Notes: a model not told the origin generated them from the sequence alone. DNA of 64,000 nt from Prunus persica (GCF_000346465.2 NC_034009.1:8961251-9025250), one strand, 5' to 3'; shown: positions 11,027 to 22,876, numbered from the stretch's first letter. Translations and numbers: made by a program.

Positions 11027-11140
11027 ACTAAGTAAAATACAAGATATAATGAATGGTTCCACTATTAATATTACCGAGACTTTTACTAAGTAAAATACAA
11101 GATATAATGAATGGTTCCACTATTAATATTACCGATACTT
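11027..11140. repeat. 58-bp tandem duplication
   Basis: The unit starting ACTAAGTAAAATACAAG and ending in TTACCGA(G/T)AC is present twice, at 11027-11084 and from 11085. The copies are nearly identical, so the duplication is recent. Confidence 0.9.
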
Positions 11141-11335
11141 TTTATGATAAAACTTCACACCTACTGAGCTTTGTGGGTAGTTAAGTTGGGGATAATATCA
11201 TTATTGTTAGTAGAGTGAGCTATTGGTCTGTCTCTTTGAATTTAACAAAACACACACGGTTTTTTCAAAATTCATATATATATATATATATATATAAATA
11301 TCGGTGAGTGACCAAAGTCCAAAAAATCAGGACTG

Positions 11336-11366
<31 letters not shown>

Positions 11367-11827
11367 GTAACATCAAAATAACTACTGTGTAATATATAGC
11401 TTCAACCTAGTCATGCATAGGTCACATCACCTTCCCCATCTGCGCAAGGCAAACTGAGCTGTTCATGAAATATCTTGAAGTTCTATTGCATTTTGCAGCT
11501 GTTCCATTCATTCATTCATTCATTTTATATCAGTACACATTAACCTGCTCTGTGCTACAGCAATATCTATTTCTTGTACCAATTAATGTGCCTAATTTTA
11601 GTACCACTAATCATAAAATATTCACACTGAGGATATTAACTTTTTAAAGGAAAAAAAAACCCCAATGAGAGGTATGGCAATGGCATCATGAGGTGGGACA
11701 AAAGCCAAGACAGAAAATATATGGATATATGTTAACAAGAATTGAAGCAATGGTGGTGGAAGAGGTCAACCATATCCTGCAGCTGCCGCCCTCATAGACT
11801 AGTTTAGAGGCAGCTCATCAATACAGT

Positions 11828-11830
<3 letters not shown>

Positions 11831-11863
<33 letters not shown>
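11831..11863. repeat. GA microsatellite
   Basis: About 16 AG units with no interruption. Confidence 0.95.
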
Positions 11864-11869
<6 letters not shown>

Positions 11870-13122
11870 TGCAATAAGCAGAAGTTGAGCTCAGAATTTT
11901 AGGGCATATGCACTCAACTTCTGATCTCAAAATTAGATACGTGGGACTTGTGAGCAAATCAAATACATAGACTCATAGTTGCCGCCAGCTTTACAAAGAA
12001 ACAAGCCAGTAAGGATCTCCCAAAGCTGAGAGGAGCCAAACCTCCTTGTGATTAAAAACAAATTTTAAATTAATTAATTAATAATTCAATATTAACAAAA
12101 TATTAGAGAACGCAGGCCAAGGAATACTGGGGAAGGTGATCTCTTCCCTTTACTTTGACCATATATATCTTGGGAGACTGTGATTCTAATGCTACCCCTT
12201 CCCCGCACGCCCTTGAGGCTCCATTTCCCACAACCCTCAATAATTTTTTATAGAAAAAAAATATTGCATTTAGTTCATAAATATGAATTAGAGTGAAAAG
12301 TGAGCAAACATATTTTTGAAGTCGAATAATAAAATATAGTGAATTTTAAGGTTTCTTGCAGTTAACAAGATTCCCTGTTCCCCCGTCTTTGTATTTGCTT
12401 TTATGCCTCAACCTAGAGATGGCACTTACCTCCAATATATTTTTGTGTCTATATAGAATCAGAGATTCTCTCTGTTTGCAGTTAAAAACACAAATGTATT
12501 GGTAAAAGACTCACTAGTGCAGTAATTTAGAGTAATTGTTTTTTAAAAAAAAGGTCCTGGTTCGAATCCTAATATTCGTGTTGTGTATGTGAGTTTAGTA
12601 TATTATCGTCTTTCTCAATAAGAAAGATCTTTATAAAAAATAAAAAAAAAAAAAGGTACAAATGAGATTTTCTTTGTGCGAGATTTTCTTTGTGCGTCTT
12701 TCGTATAAAAGTTACATGTAAAATTTGAAATGTGAAATTCATGCGCAAATTTTGTTGGCAACATGAATGTTCATACATATTTTTGTACAGACAAATGTGA
12801 AATGTAAGCATAATATACATGCAATACTAACTCTCTATGGTAGTTTTTACATTAATGTCATTGTCCTTGGTAAAATAAGATTAATGTTTGATGATTTCAT
12901 AGCTAAGCCAGCTGGCTTTCGTTAATAATAGTCAATGTTCACGGCCTTTAAGCAGGCTGTTTTTTATTCATTAAAAAATATTAAACAAATTATTAAATTT
13001 TGAGTCTGCCGTACTTGGGGGTTAAAAAAAACAGAAGGAAAGTTTATTAATTTATCGCCACAGAAATCTCAAAATTTGAGAACCACACGAGCACTCGACC
13101 CATGGCCCAACGGTCCACAACC

Positions 13123-13491
13123 TGCCACGTGGACCACGAAGAGCTCAGAGATGGTCCCTGTTTGATGGTACGGACACGACTCTCCAGAGTGTGGGGGTAA
13201 TAATAATATTTGGGCCAAGCACATTTTGGCTTATTGACTGACTGTTATTTACTTACCCCTTTTCATTATTTTTCACCCCCAGCGGTCGGCCGGGCAGCCC
13301 GGGCAGCCACACGGCGGGCAGAGGTCGCTCTGGGCTGACGTCACCCGCTCCGTTTACATTCTTTCTGGGCCTTGGACGTGTCGCTGTCAGCCCACTGCCA
13401 GTCCCCCTCCTTTATAAACACTCGCCGTTTCCTCACTTTTTTTTCCACATAAATATTTTCCCTTTCTTCCCCCTCTCTTCATAATCTCTCG
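13123..13491 (+). promoter_or_regulatory. Probable promoter and 5' leader of the small gene at 13492
   Basis: This GC-richer block stands out from its AT-rich surroundings. It has a G-box (CACGTG) at 13126-13131, a perfect TGACGTCA bZIP/CRE-type palindrome at 13336-13343, and a TATA box (TTTATAAA) at about 13411-13418. A pyrimidine-rich leader (TTTCCCTTTCTTCCCCCTCTCTTC) leads to the ATG at 13492. The spacing fits a real transcription start near 13440. The two motifs suggest control by ACGT-binding bZIP factors (light, ABA or stress), which is inference only. Confidence 0.55.
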
Positions 13492-13790
13492 ATGTGGGAG
13501 TTTTTCAACATCTCATCAAAGATGAAAGCCAGACACAAATTTCCACAGCGAGGTATGAAAAAACCCAAACCAAAGCTCGTTTTAGAATGCGCCCTTATTT
13601 CATTTTCAAGTTTCAACCCTACCATTTTCGTGTAACAATCTAAAATGTCATCACACGCGTTGATAATTCATATATGTTCTGTGTTTTGTATAATTTTTTT
13701 TCAGGAGGTCTGCTTGAAAGCAGAGGCCGAAATGGAAGCTCAGAAAGCGATCAGAGCTGGAGCTTTGTGATGTTGTTTGGTGATGGTTGA
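13492..13790 (+). CDS. Putative small two-exon gene (48-residue peptide), or a non-coding transcript
   Basis: Exon 1 (13492-13552) starts at the first ATG after the promoter and leader. A 152-bp intron (13553-13704) has GTATGA and TTTTTTTCAG borders. Exon 2 (13705-13790) ends in TGA. The joined ORF has 48 residues: a short N-terminal part (MWEFFNISSK), a basic patch (MKARHKFPQR), a Gly/Ser/Arg stretch (GGLLESRGRNGSSES) and a tail DQSWSFVMLFGDG. A second in-frame ATG (MKARHK) is possible. There is no signal peptide or known domain, and I do not recognise the family. The ORF stays open across the splice, and the promoter and intron signals are good. It could instead be a chance ORF in a non-coding RNA, since a strong hairpin lies downstream. 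Confidence 0.4.
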
Positions 13791-13966
13791 TGTGAACTGG
13801 GCGCTATCCTAGCTGAGCTTTTTCATTCTTTTTTTTTTTTTGTTTTTTTTTTCATTTCGTTTCCTTTTTCGTCAAATTCTTTTCTTTCTTTCTTGACCTT
13901 GTAAGACCTTTTCTTGACCTTGTAAGATGTCACGCCGGGTCTGTTGTCTTCGTTTGTTGTTTTGGT

Positions 13967-14004
13967 CCAAGCTCTGTGTGAGAATTATCTCATGTAGAGC
14001 TTGG
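13967..14004 (+). other. 17-bp stem hairpin downstream of the small ORF
   Basis: The arm CCAAGCTCTGTGTGAGA (13967-13983) pairs with TCTCATGTAGAGCTTGG (13988-14004) around an ATTA loop. The stem has three central G-U wobbles and no bulge. It would lie in the 3' UTR of the small gene. It is shorter than a usual plant miRNA precursor and matches no mature miRNA that I know. Confidence 0.5.
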
Positions 14005-14397
14005 CCAGCGTTCCTCCTTGTTGCCGCCCAACTCATCTTCTCCTTCCTTGTCTATCCCTCCTGAGCTGTTCCACAATTATTTGATGAAGTTAATTATATG
14101 AAGCCCACCATAGCAAATTTCCATAAAACTCAAGGACCTGTTTGCAACAAACACTATCTCAACTCAAGCTTGGTTCATGCAATTAAATTCCACTTGGGTC
14201 AGGGAAATGCTGATTGTGTGTGTGTGTGTGGTCCTCCATGTGTCATTATAGAAAAAGAATAAAAATGCAAATTACCCTAATATATATTTATTATTATCAC
14301 TTCCTGCTACTAGCCTCCTCTGCTGTTACTATTATTCTGTTAAAAGAACCATCAATTTCAATATTGTATTATTGGATATGCAGAAATATGCTGTTGC

Positions 14398-14444
<47 letters not shown>

Positions 14445-16970
14445 CATCAGTTTCGTTGTTTTATATGTTGTTGGCTGAGAAAGTAGGAGAATATATTTTC
14501 TCTCAGATCTCTGTAAGAAGAGTTGAACTCGTGACTGCTCTGCTCCATTGTACAAAATATATCTATCCACTGTATTATTATTATTGGAGAGTGGAGACCC
14601 GCTTTCTCCTTTTTCTTCTCTAAAGACTTTTCTGTACCACAGAAAGTTTCTGCTTCATACAAAAGCTGATGGCCCCTTATGTTACTCTCACCCAAATTTA
14701 GGGTTGCAGATACTAAGCAATCTTCGCATTTGGGTTAGGTCAAGCGATTAGGGTTTGATTTCCTCCAATGTAATTTAAAAAAAGTTAGTAAATTAATATT
14801 CAGAAATTCAAAAATAAAAATAAAAATTTATTGACTGAAGAATATGTTAAAGTGCATGTCCTACCAACACCAAGGTACAGCTAGAACTAACTAATGCTTA
14901 AATCATGACACGTGTTAGGTAAAAAAGTTTTTACCAACCTGATTGTGGGGTGAAAATGGTGGGTTTTTAACTTTCCATATATTATTGATCAAGATTCCCA
15001 TGCTAAATTTGGAACATATGTCAGCATCGTATTGAAAATTTTGCATGCCTTGTAGACCACATAATGGCTTAGGTTGCCAGACCTATTAGTCAATCATTCA
15101 TGCGCAAGTGTTCGTGCTTTATTTCAATTTCATGTGTCGCGAAAATGATGTTTGTGTCCAATTCTAGTTGTTATTTTTGCGCATATTGTGCAATCTTTAG
15201 GGTGAAATTTCTACCTTGTACTTTTCACACAAATTAGGTTCCTCAATTTATACATTTTGAGTGAAATAATAGAATAAAAGGTGGGTTGAATAATAATAGA
15301 AATGAAAACGTATGGCCTTTGGCAACTCTTACAAGATTTCCGACAATACTTATTATCTCATGCTTAGAGAGAAACTAATCAAGTAGCGGACGCTTAAAAA
15401 TGATCATACTACGTACTTTAAGATACTTATATTTGATTTCAGAATTTTCCTTCGAATATTTTCTACGTATTTTGATTTGTTGGTTTAAAGGTCCCTAGGG
15501 GACCTTCCTTGTAATGGCCAAGGTAGGGGTGCATTTAGGCAAAGTTGGTACTAATTGAATTGTTGCCTGCCCTAGTTGTTATTTTATTTTAAATAAATAA
15601 ATAAATTTACAGCTTTTGAGTACTAAAAGGAGGTCAGAAAGAGGGTGGTGGTGACTTGTAGCACAAAATGATGATGTTCACAAGTGGGCATTGAAAAGCT
15701 AAATTCCTTTTAACCTTCTCCATGACAACAAAAAATTAAAGTAGCGAGGAGAAGTTGAGAGGGGAAAATCTCATGATTTCCCTCATATCCCACTATAGCT
15801 ATTTTGTGTTGGGTATTGCCAGCATTGGCCCCATTTCTTCCACCCCTTTTTCCTGCTTTGGGTGACATGCTAACATGCATGGATGCCTCTTCTTCTCTTT
15901 GCTTAGGGTTGTTTCATTTTATTTTTATCCTTTCTTTTTTATATTCACTTTTTCCTTTCTCAAATTATTCCTTTGAAGACTAGTGAAAAGGAGGAGGGTG
16001 ATTGACGTTTTCAATAATGATTTGTACCAAATTTCAGATGTGCTTTGCAATTTCATAAAAAGGGAGTGGTCAAGCAACCTGGCTTCAATTCCGCGTATGT
16101 GAGTTTTTTCCCTTCATCTTCTTAACTTTGACAAATAAAAAAGGTAAGAGCCCTGACCTGACTTTCTCGGAAAGTATTTTTTATTGTTTTTTTTTTCACC
16201 ACACTGTTTGGTTGATGGTTTAAATGACTAGGCCTGAAAACAAAAAGGCCCAACTCATCTAAATCCACAAAACTTTGGGCTGGAGTATTAGCATTGCTCT
16301 TAAAATAGAATTCTATAAGCTCTTTAGATGATGCTCTATTTAAAGGCCTTATCTCTTAATTATTAGACCAATTTAGTTAGTTATTAGATTAAATTGATTA
16401 ATTTGATCAAATAGTTAAAAGATAGGGCCACATATAAGGGTCTTAAATAATGCCCTTAGTATAGAATGACTCGTTATAATTATACAGAGATGAGTTGTGG
16501 GTTAAGCCAGTTAGTCAAAGCAGTGTGTCTATTTCCTTATACTCCTTATAATTAAAATATTCCTTTTTCAAAAAAAAGAAAAAAAAGAAATAGGCAGCTA
16601 ATAATCCAATTGAAGATTGATTCGCTTAGGTTTGGGTTTAACTTTTAGAGAAAGACCTAAAATTCAAACTATAAACTTTAAAACGGCAATTTGACAATTT
16701 CACACTTTAAAGTAGTTAACTATGTCAAAATCATAATATAAAAAACTAAAAACATAGCATGAAACTTGGGTTGCAATCATCTGGAAACAAAATTCTTAAG
16801 AACAGTAAGATGATTAGATCTAAGAATAGTTTATTATGTGAATAAATTATAAGAACATATCATATGCTGCATGCAATAATTTTCTTCCATTTACTTTACT
16901 AAGCAAGGCTTGGGATCCCGAGTCCAGGTAAGCTCACGGGGAGACCTGGCTTGTCTCTTTGCCTTTGGGC
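14005..16970. other. Gene-free AT-rich region
   Basis: No protein-coding signal was found. It contains a GA microsatellite at 14402-14443, a GT run near 14216-14230 and many A/T tracts. A SINE-like segment may lie near 16085 (CTTCAATTCCGCGTATGTGAG), a degenerate box-B-type sequence followed by T-rich and A-rich runs. Confidence 0.5.
14402..14443. repeat. GA microsatellite
   Basis: About 21 uninterrupted AG units. Confidence 0.95.
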
Positions 16971-18072
16971 TACTGACGTCAACACTACCAAAAAACCAAC
17001 AGCTATAAGACACGTGGCTTCTCCTGGAGGCTCCGATCCAAAAATATCCTCAAATCCAACAGATGTCCATTTTTCGGGTAAAAAAATTAAAAAAAAATTG
17101 TTAAAAAAATATCAAAACAAATTCATCTCCTTCCAATATTTTTCACTTTCTGTAAATTTAGGCCCAAACACTTTCCACATCACATTTTCTACTATAAAAT
17201 TCCATTTGTGTGAAAATACAAATGGCCTCTTCCATCGAAGTTGGAGGGTTGTGGACAAATGTTTGAAGAGGTCAAAATCTAGGTGACGAGGTAAAAAAAA
17301 TTTAAATTTCGTTTTATTCAATTTAATGTCATTTTTATTTATTTATATTTTCTTACATTTCCAATTTCATTTTTTAATAGATTATTCAAGGCAAAACAAA
17401 AAAGAGGAAAACCATTACGCATGGCTCCTCAAGTGAACAATACCCGCAGTCAGTTCCAGTAGTGCGTTTCGTGTCGGAAATAATGGCACTATTACATCAT
17501 CTGAAGGAAAATACTCCCCCACGTCGTGATCCGGTGAAACCTCATCTGCCAATGATTGAGTCGTCCTTGTACTCGATTGTATTGGACTATGAGTACCGGG
17601 AGTATTTCAATTGTATGATGAGTGAGTATGTATTTCAATTGTATGATGAGTGAGTAGGTATTTCAACTGTATGATGAGTGAGATGTGAATTTTATAATAA
17701 ATATAGATACGTGGCAACCGAAAATCTCATCTGAAAATTTTATTTGAAATTTGAGATGTGAATTTTATAATAAATATGGACATGTAGAAATCGAAAATCT
17801 TATCCGAAAATTTTATCTGAAATTTGAGATGAGAATTTTATAATAAATAGTGACACGTGGCAACCGAAAATTTTATTTGAAAATTTCATCAAAATTAATC
17901 GTTTAAGTATAAAAAATAGAAAATAAACTAAAGTGAATAGTAATTGCCATTGCCTTTGTCCATATGGGTGGAAACAAAATTGCAAGGGTTGCCACTATTT
18001 GCCACTATTCAGAATAGTGGCATCCCTTGCTTTGTCTTTACCTTGCCCTTGCCCATAAAGATGGAAGTGCTC
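16971..18072. mobile_element. Large PIF/Harbinger-type MITE relative (left end unclear)
   Basis: The segment shares a layout with the MITE at 25081: CTGACGTCA-type start, CACGTG, CTCCGATC...AATCCAAC, then AT-rich blocks with GAATTTTATAATAAATAT repeated three times (about 17690, 17770 and 17830). A TGAATAGTAATTGCC block and a palindromic GCCACTATTC...GAATAGTGGC region follow. The right end ATGGAAGTGCTC is followed by TAA (18073-18075), as in the family. No matching left terminal repeat was found, so the left border is approximate and may be lost. Confidence 0.5.
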
Positions 18073-18541
18073 TAATAGGAATAGGAAAAAGAAAAAAAGA
18101 ACATACTGCATGCAGCGAACAACATCATTTTCAGTGTCCGATTATACTTCGTGTTTGTCTATTGATTTTCTATTTATTTGATTCAATTTTTTCTCTTATG
18201 GGTCTGAAAACTTTGTACCACATTATATCACACCTTCTATGAATTATAATTGAATTAACACATGAGTTGACTTTGAATATGAGTTGACCCGTGTTTGAAG
18301 AGTTGTTTAACTGTGCATGAAGATTGGCTTGATAGTGTACACGGGCATTAATCCTTGGACACAAATATCTGAAGAGTGTCCAAAAAGTGTCCGAGTGTCT
18401 AAGTATTCGACACTTCGACACTCGGATTTAGTGGAGTGTCGGATGCAACATAGATCACACCACCTCCCTCTCCCGCCAAGTTCCCGTTACCTCCATTTTA
18501 TAATATTATTCTCCCTCCTTCCTAGGGTTTCCAATTTCCCA

Positions 18542-20344
18542 ATGTCGCAGACCCTTTTCAACAAGGGAGACCAAGTGGAAGTCACAAGGCCAGGCCATGG
18601 CTCCACTGGGCCCTACTACCCAGCCATGGTGCTCCGTCCTGTATTTAAGGACAAGGCGCACATGTTGGTCCAGCACCAAACGCTAACCAACCCCAACGCC
18701 GACGGCTCAAAAACCCTAATCGAGATTGTCGAATTGCGCAATGCCAGGCTAGTGCCGCCCAGAGAGCTCTACCAGTTCTTTAAAGTCGGTGACGACGTCG
18801 ACGCCTACAGAGATAAAGGGTGGTCTCGCGGGACTGTCAGGGATATTTTGGAGAATTCCAAGTACTTGGTTGCGTTCCAGGGTCAAGAATTTCAGTGTCA
18901 GCAGTTTAATTTGAGGCTGCATAGAGAGTGGGAAGATGACTCTTGGGTCCCTCATTTTCAAGAAGAGGTTTATTTATTTATTTATTTTATAAAAAATTTA
19001 AACTTGTTTTCTATGTTCTTGCTTGATGGGTTCTTGTTTTTTTTTTTTCCTGGTGAAACTTTGGTGCTTTTAGTTTTATGTTTGTGCTTCTGGTGCTAGG
19101 TTTTAATTTATTTATGAAAATTTTGAAGTTCACTCTGAAATTGATGCGTTTCAAGTCTATTTTAATTTCCTTTTTATATCCTTACGGTGTTTTCTGGTAG
19201 ATAGAAAAGCTATAATAAGAGTGCAATGACATTATATAATTTGTTATATGTGTATGTAGATTCTTGCTGCAAGTGGTTGTGATTAACATTCAATTATTAT
19301 ATTGTATATATATTTTCAAGCAAATATGTCTCAGGCAGGCAACTAAGGAAAATGGTTTGAAATCATAAGTCAATTTTAAATTGCACATGTTGTCAGCTGT
19401 TATGCTTTGCTTTGTTTCTTGATGTTTGTGCAACTATGTAAAGTGGCTTATGGTATTTGATTTCTGATATTGACGTTATGGTAATTCACTGGTTGCTAAT
19501 GCCTGCCATGTGTGTATGGTCTAGTTATGCATTTCTGTGTGATCGTTCTTCTATAATTTTCTTGGTTTCGAATGTCTACTCAGTTTGTGAAATCTTGAGC
19601 TGCAGAAAACGTCACCGGTGAAGTCCAGAAAGTTGGTATTGAAACTTAAGTGCAGCAACAGAACATCGGGGGCAAGCTTCGAAAATGGGACTGTGGTGGA
19701 GGTTAGCAGTGATGAGGAAGGTTACGAGGGTGCTTGGTACACTGCTAAAATAATTGACCATATAGGAAGCGACAAGTTTCTGGTGGAATATGAGCACCTG
19801 GTAACCGATGATGGAACAGAGCTCTTGAGAGAAGAAACATGTGCAAGTTATATTAGACCTTGCCCCCCTCGGCTTCCACCAGTTGCTCAGTTCAAAGTGC
19901 TCCAGCAAGTCGATACTTTGTACAATGATGGATGGTGGAAGGGTACCATTTCCAAAGTTCTAAGTGGCTCAAAGTATGTTGTCTACTTCAGCTCCACAAA
20001 TGAGGAATTAGAGTTTAAACATTCCAATTTGAGGCCTCATCAGGACTGGATTAATGGACGATGGATCCATGGTTACATGGTATGACTTAAAGCTGTTTAT
20101 TGTCCATGTCAAAATCATGAAGCAATGTTTTTGACTTTCTTTTTCTTTTTTGTTTTGTTTTTTCTTTTTGTGTGTGTTTGCTTGAGATTATCAAAAAATG
20201 AGAAAGCATTACTTATGGGAGGCTTTATGAAAACCAAGAAGCTATATTATTGAGGATCTCTAATTAATTGCTGCATATTTTTGTTTGGTGCAGGTCAATA
20301 TATACGGATATGATCACAAAGAGTTTGCTGACAAAAGGAAATAG
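18542..20344 (+). CDS. Agenet-domain protein
   Basis: Three exons: 18542-18967, 19606-20079 and 20294-20344, all GT-AG and in phase 0, giving 316 residues. The first exon has a tandem Agenet pair: FNKGDQVEVTRPG...GPYYPAMVL followed by FKVGDDVDAYRDKGWSRGTVRDI. The second exon carries another pair: FENGTVVEVSSDEEGYEGAWYTAKII and FKVLQQVDTLYNDGWWKGTISKVL, each with the aromatic residues typical of this Tudor-like (Royal family) fold. Such plant proteins bind modified histone tails or other chromatin partners in the nucleus; the ligand here is unknown. The start is the first ATG after a splice-free leader (MSQTLFNKGD); the frame is open further upstream, but that part has no domain character. Confidence 0.9.
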
Positions 20345-21793
20345 ATAAATAAGCAAAGGAGGCATCTCGACTATGTTGCTTTTTCCAATATGTTAATAAT
20401 GTATAAAGTAGGTTTAGGGCCAGTAACAACTGTTGTATGAGGATATTCTGGAGGGTACGTTATGCCACTGAATTTATCAAATTTAATGGTCCTCCATCAT
20501 GATCACGAAATTCATTATTTGGTTGAAAACCAGCACTAATTCTTGAAAATGCAGGAAAATTCTCGTGAGGCGGTACCTACATCAGTAAATTTCAACAGTA
20601 GATGCATAGCTGAAAGAAACTATGCCAAAGTTCAGTAGGGCAACAGAGGTAGAGGTCAATAGTGATGAAGGTTGTTTTCTTTTACACATTTCAGGCATAT
20701 TTGAATCTATAATTGATCTTGTCACAAGTCTTATGTGCTTGACTGATTGTAACCCCTGGATAGTACCAAAGTTCCCCATTCAGGATAATCTCAGTTCAGC
20801 ATCATGTAATCATTTCTAGCAGTTTCTTTACATCATTTAGGCATTGTTGTTCTGGATCTGGACTTCCCTCTCTGATATTATCTCCTGTGACGAAATCTAT
20901 TCTGTGGAGAAATGACCATCTGTAACGATCAAGGATTTGAAGTAAATCGTTATAACTTCTTATTCTTCTGTTCTTTCTTAGTAGTGGACGTCCTTATATA
21001 TAAGATAGTATCATATGTTGCTTAAGGTTCCTCAGGCAACCTAAAGTTGTTCTGTAATCTTGAAGTCCTTAACATCTACCAATATCCTTGTTATAATTTT
21101 TGTCTTTGTACAAGTCTCATAAGGAACATTTTACCTCCATGCTAATGGCAAGAATATGAAGGTTGCCTCCTTCTTTATTGAATAAAAAGAATACGAACTC
21201 AACAAAAAATAATAATTGGGAAATGTTGAGTACTCGGAACATACAAAAATGTCTTCATTTCCTTATTTTCTGTCTTTTAACTTCCAACAAATAAAGAAGT
21301 TTTTATTTTTTGTTGGAGCGAAAAAAGAAGTTGGGTTTCAAATTCAGTGACTTTATGTAATATCCACTTGGGTTCAGCCTGCTATGCGCGGATGTAGCCC
21401 ATTGTCATTGGGCAACTTGTTAAGAGCCCACCAAGCCTAAATTAGATTGCCACCGTTTATAAAACTTCATCCTGGCGCATGTGCTTGCTTTGTCCACGGA
21501 TCTACTTCTCTCTTTCTGGATTGAATTCTATGGACAATCCTTATTTTCTTCCAATCCCATTTTATAATAATATTCCCCAAACTAAGATCAAAGATGCTCC
21601 CTCCTCCTTTCTGAAGGTAAAAGTGGTGAACTTTGAAACTCAGAAGTGAAAGCCCACTTCATCTCATTGCATCAAACGCAATTTGATCAAATACCATCTC
21701 GAAATCACCATCTGGTAAGAAAATTCCATACCCTTTTCATGATTTAGGTAACTGGGTAATCTGAATTTTGTTCATGTTTATTGGAATTTGGTA
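20345..21793. other. 3' flank with Agenet relic and spacer before the F-box gene
   Basis: The first part may be the 3' UTR of the Agenet gene; a possible poly(A) signal (AATAAA) lies near 21180. Apart from the Agenet relic (20554-20690), nothing coding is seen. The leader of the F-box gene probably starts near 21500-21650. Confidence 0.5.
20554..20690 (+). pseudogene. Relic or alternative last exon of the Agenet gene
   Basis: After an AAATGCAG acceptor, the frame ENSREAVPTSV...AERNYAKVQ is open to a TAG at about 20634. In a shifted frame the sequence continues FSRATEVEVNSDEG, which resembles the start of the Agenet module FENGTVVEVSSDEEG in exon 2. This could be an alternative terminal exon or the decayed start of a further Agenet module. 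Confidence 0.4.
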
Positions 21794-22876
21794 ATGAATT
21801 CCCAAAGATGTAGTTTTTTTCCGGACGAAGTTGTCCTTCAAATTCTTTCAAGACTCCCCATTAAGTCACTTTTCAGGAGCAAAACTGTTTGTAAACTTTG
21901 GTATAGATTGGTTTCTGATAAGTATTTCATTCATCTGTACAATGAAGTGTCTGCTAAGAACCCCATGCTATTGGTTGAGGTTTCTGATTCATTGGGATCA
22001 AGATCAAATCTGATTGTTGTTGACAATCAGAGGGGTGTTTCTGAATTTTCCTTAGATTTATTGAAAGACAGAGTTAAGGTTAGAGCCTCATGTAATGGTC
22101 TGTTGTGTTGCTCTAGCATACCTGATAAGGGTGTTTACTATGTATGCAATCCTATGACCCGTGAGTTCAAGTTGCTTCCAAAGAGTAGGGAAAGGCATGT
22201 GACTCGATTTTACCCTGATGGTGAGGCCACTCTAGTGGGATTGGCCTGCAATTTATCCACCCAGAAGTTTAATGTTGTTTTAGCCGGTTATCACCGTACT
22301 TTTGGTCATAGGCCGGATGGGACTTTTATTTGTATGGTATATGATTCTGAGTCAAACAAATGGAGGAAGTTCGTTTCGTTTCAGGATGATCAGTTCACCC
22401 ATATGAACAAGAATCAAGTTGTGTATGTAAATGGTGCTCTTCATTGGTTGACAGGCAGTTGTTCTTGTATTCTTGTGCTTGATTTGGATTATGACATTTG
22501 GAGGAAGATGTCGTTGCCCGAACAAGTGAGTTGCGGGTCTGGAAATAGGTTTTATTTGTTAGAGTCCGATGGTTGCTTGTCTGTGGTCCAGATTTCGGAT
22601 GCTTGGATGAGAATTTGGGTGTTGAGAGAATATGAGAGAGAGGAATGGCATTTGGTGAATACAGTGAGTCTTAGATGTATCAAAGGACTTGTGCCAGGCA
22701 TATTCCCCATATGTCAAACTGGTGAATATGTTTTCCTAGCAACCCATAAGCAGATTTTGGTGTTTTATCGCAAGACTCGTGTGTGGAAGGAGATGTACTC
22801 TGTGAAGAACAGCTCTACACTCCCATTGTGGTACTCGGCACATGCATTTCGGAGCACGATTTTTTCCTGTCGTTAA
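21794..22876 (+). CDS. F-box protein with F-box-associated domain
   Basis: A single exon encodes 360 residues from the ATG at 21794 (MNSQRCSFFPDEVVLQIL). The F-box is at residues about 8-45: FPDEVVLQILSRLPIKSLFRSKTVCKLWYRLV, with the LPxKSL, C and W positions of the motif. The rest fits an F-box-associated beta-propeller-like domain (LCCSSIPDKGVYYVCNPMTREFKLLP, LHWLTG, LVLDLDYDIWRKMSLP). Such proteins are substrate receptors of SCF (SKP1-CUL1-F-box) ubiquitin ligases; the target here is unknown. Intronless structure and this length are normal for the plant family. The sequence shows no disruption. Confidence 0.93.
   Translation: MNSQRCSFFPDEVVLQILSRLPIKSLFRSKTVCKLWYRLVSDKYFIHLYNEVSAKNPMLLVEVSDSLGSRSNLIVVDNQRGVSEFSLDLLKDRVKVRASCNGLLCCSSIPDKGVYYVCNPMTREFKLLPKSRERHVTRFYPDGEATLVGLACNLSTQKFNVVLAGYHRTFGHRPDGTFICMVYDSESNKWRKFVSFQDDQFTHMNKNQVVYVNGALHWLTGSCSCILVLDLDYDIWRKMSLPEQVSCGSGNRFYLLESDGCLSVVQISDAWMRIWVLREYEREEWHLVNTVSLRCIKGLVPGIFPICQTGEYVFLATHKQILVFYRKTRVWKEMYSVKNSSTLPLWYSAHAFRSTIFSCR

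Larger units (their letters stand above)
10068..13122. other. Gene-free AT-rich region with simple repeats
   Basis: No ORF with recognisable protein content is present on either strand. The stretch holds a CT microsatellite at 10458-10508, AT dinucleotide runs at about 11273-11298 and 11335-11363, a 58-bp tandem duplication at 11027, and a GA run at 11831-11863. A box-B-like GGTTCGAATCC lies near 12560 and is followed by A-rich sequence, which could be a SINE remnant. Confidence 0.6.

Noticed and set aside
13967..14004. Hairpin as a known plant miRNA precursor
   Set aside because: The stem is only 17 bp with a 4-base loop, and neither arm matches a mature miRNA that I know. Kept only as a hairpin.
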